From contig VHBP01000002.1 of the NCBI GenBank assembly GCA_016871915.1, forward strand, positions 1-64,000: DNA of 64,000 nucleotides, written 5' to 3'. Under the pieces are notes generated by a model, which saw nothing but the letters and a program-made list of their open reading frames with translations, did no database searches and was not told the origin of the DNA. The position numbers were made by a program, and so were the translations under genes. The stretch comes from Gemmatimonadota bacterium. GTDB lineage: Bacteria > Gemmatimonadota > Gemmatimonadetes > Gemmatimonadales > Gemmatimonadaceae. Shown here one piece after another: positions 63,270-64,000 of the stretch; the stretch's first letter is position 1, and the number at the start of each line of letters is the position of its first letter.

Positions 63270-64000
63270 TGGCGAGTGCGCATGACGCCGACGATGTCGG
63301 CATCGCGGCGGGCGAGGCCAAGGCGGGAGATCGTCCGGTCGCGGGGCCATCGCGTGGTCCGCGTCTCGGGGCGCCGCTCGTCGAGTATCTGCTCCGGCTC
63401 GGTGACGATCGGCTGATCCTCGGGCATCGCCTCTCCGAGTGGTGCGGGCATGGGCCGATCCTCGAGGAGGACATCGCGCTCTCGAACTTCGCGCTCGATC
63501 TGATCGGGCAGGCGGCGTCGATCCTCCGCCTTGCTGGCGAGGTCGAGGGGGCGGGCCGCGACGAAGATGCGCTCGCCTACTTCCGAGATGGGGTGCAGTA
63601 CCGCAATTGCCTCCTCGTCGAACAGCCGCGCGGGGACTTCGGCGACACGATCGTGCGCCAATTCCTCTTCGATGCGTACAGTGTCCTCCTCTGGGAGGCG
63701 CTCTTGGGGGCGCCACATGCGGGGCTCGCGGCGATCGCGGCCAAGGCGATCAAGGAAGATCGCTATCACCTGCGGCACTCCAGTGAGTGGGTCGTTCGCC
63801 TCGGCGACGGCACCGAAGAGAGCCATGTGCGGGTGCAGGGGTCGCTGGATCGGCTCTGGCGCTACACCGGTGAGCTCTTCGAGGCCGATGCGATCGATCA
63901 GGGGGTCGCGGGGGAGGGGATCGTCGTCGATCATCGCGCGCTGAAGGCGCGCTGGGATCAGCTCGTCGATGAGGTGCTCGATCGTGCGACGTTGGTCCGG
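63269..64000 (+). CDS. paaC: 1,2-phenylacetyl-CoA epoxidase subunit PaaC, 3' end outside window
   Basis: Not in the ORF track because it runs off the window; manual translation from ATG 63269: LVEYLLRLGDDRLILGHRLSEWCGHGPILEEDIALSNFALDLIGQAASIL...EDRYHLRHSSEWVVRLGDGTEESHVRVQ. Confidence 0.93.
   Translation, partial: MASAHDADDVGIAAGEAKAGDRPVAGPSRGPRLGAPLVEYLLRLGDDRLILGHRLSEWCGHGPILEEDIALSNFALDLIGQAASILRLAGEVEGAGRDEDALAYFRDGVQYRNCLLVEQPRGDFGDTIVRQFLFDAYSVLLWEALLGAPHAGLAAIAAKAIKEDRYHLRHSSEWVVRLGDGTEESHVRVQGSLDRLWRYTGELFEADAIDQGVAGEGIVVDHRALKARWDQLVDEVLDRATLVR

Noticed and set aside
1-64000. CRISPR arrays, tRNA/rRNA genes, IS elements, prophage
   Set aside because: No regularly spaced repeats, cloverleaf-like sequences, transposase/integrase or phage structural genes found by reading both strands and the ORF track.

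Overview
The window is a GC-rich, densely coded bacterial chromosome segment. Gene content and style suggest Gemmatimonadota, but this is inference and I ran no search. About 60 genes are supported by the sequence. They include: the end of the spc ribosomal operon (rpsE-rpmD-rplO-secY-adk-map); ftcD, an inositol monophosphatase, trpS and dapA; two convergent BTAD/STAND-type regulators; purA, glyS and peptidases; a GAF / small protein / ubiquitin-like protein / HDAC stretch; corA, priA, fur and ccdA; an ABC exporter and ggt; a murein-recycling set (murQ-anmK-GH3); a zinc-ribbon Ser/Thr kinase - PP2C - FHA-trypsin operon; class II RNR (nrdJ); a VapBC module; many secreted peptidases; tgt; and the start of a paaABC operon. 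No tRNA, rRNA, CRISPR array, prophage or IS element was found. The most noteworthy observations are: (1) a recurrent TAnnTT(-TCCG) -10-like motif placed about 6 nt before start codons, implying leaderless mRNAs. It includes two divergent pairs with overlapping symmetric -10s and three cases where the upstream TAG stop codon is the start of the -10. (2) An in-frame fusion of a crotonase to a complete BIG2/propeller lipoprotein. (3) A tightly overlapping kinase/phosphatase/FHA-protease operon. (4) A membrane-anchored BTAD-STAND regulator with a large extracytoplasmic domain. (5) A small beta-grasp (Ubl-like) protein translationally coupled to an unknown partner. (6) A GH3/NagZ-like protein in a MurNAc-recycling locus that lacks the NagZ catalytic His. 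(7) A decayed gamma-carbonic-anhydrase remnant.
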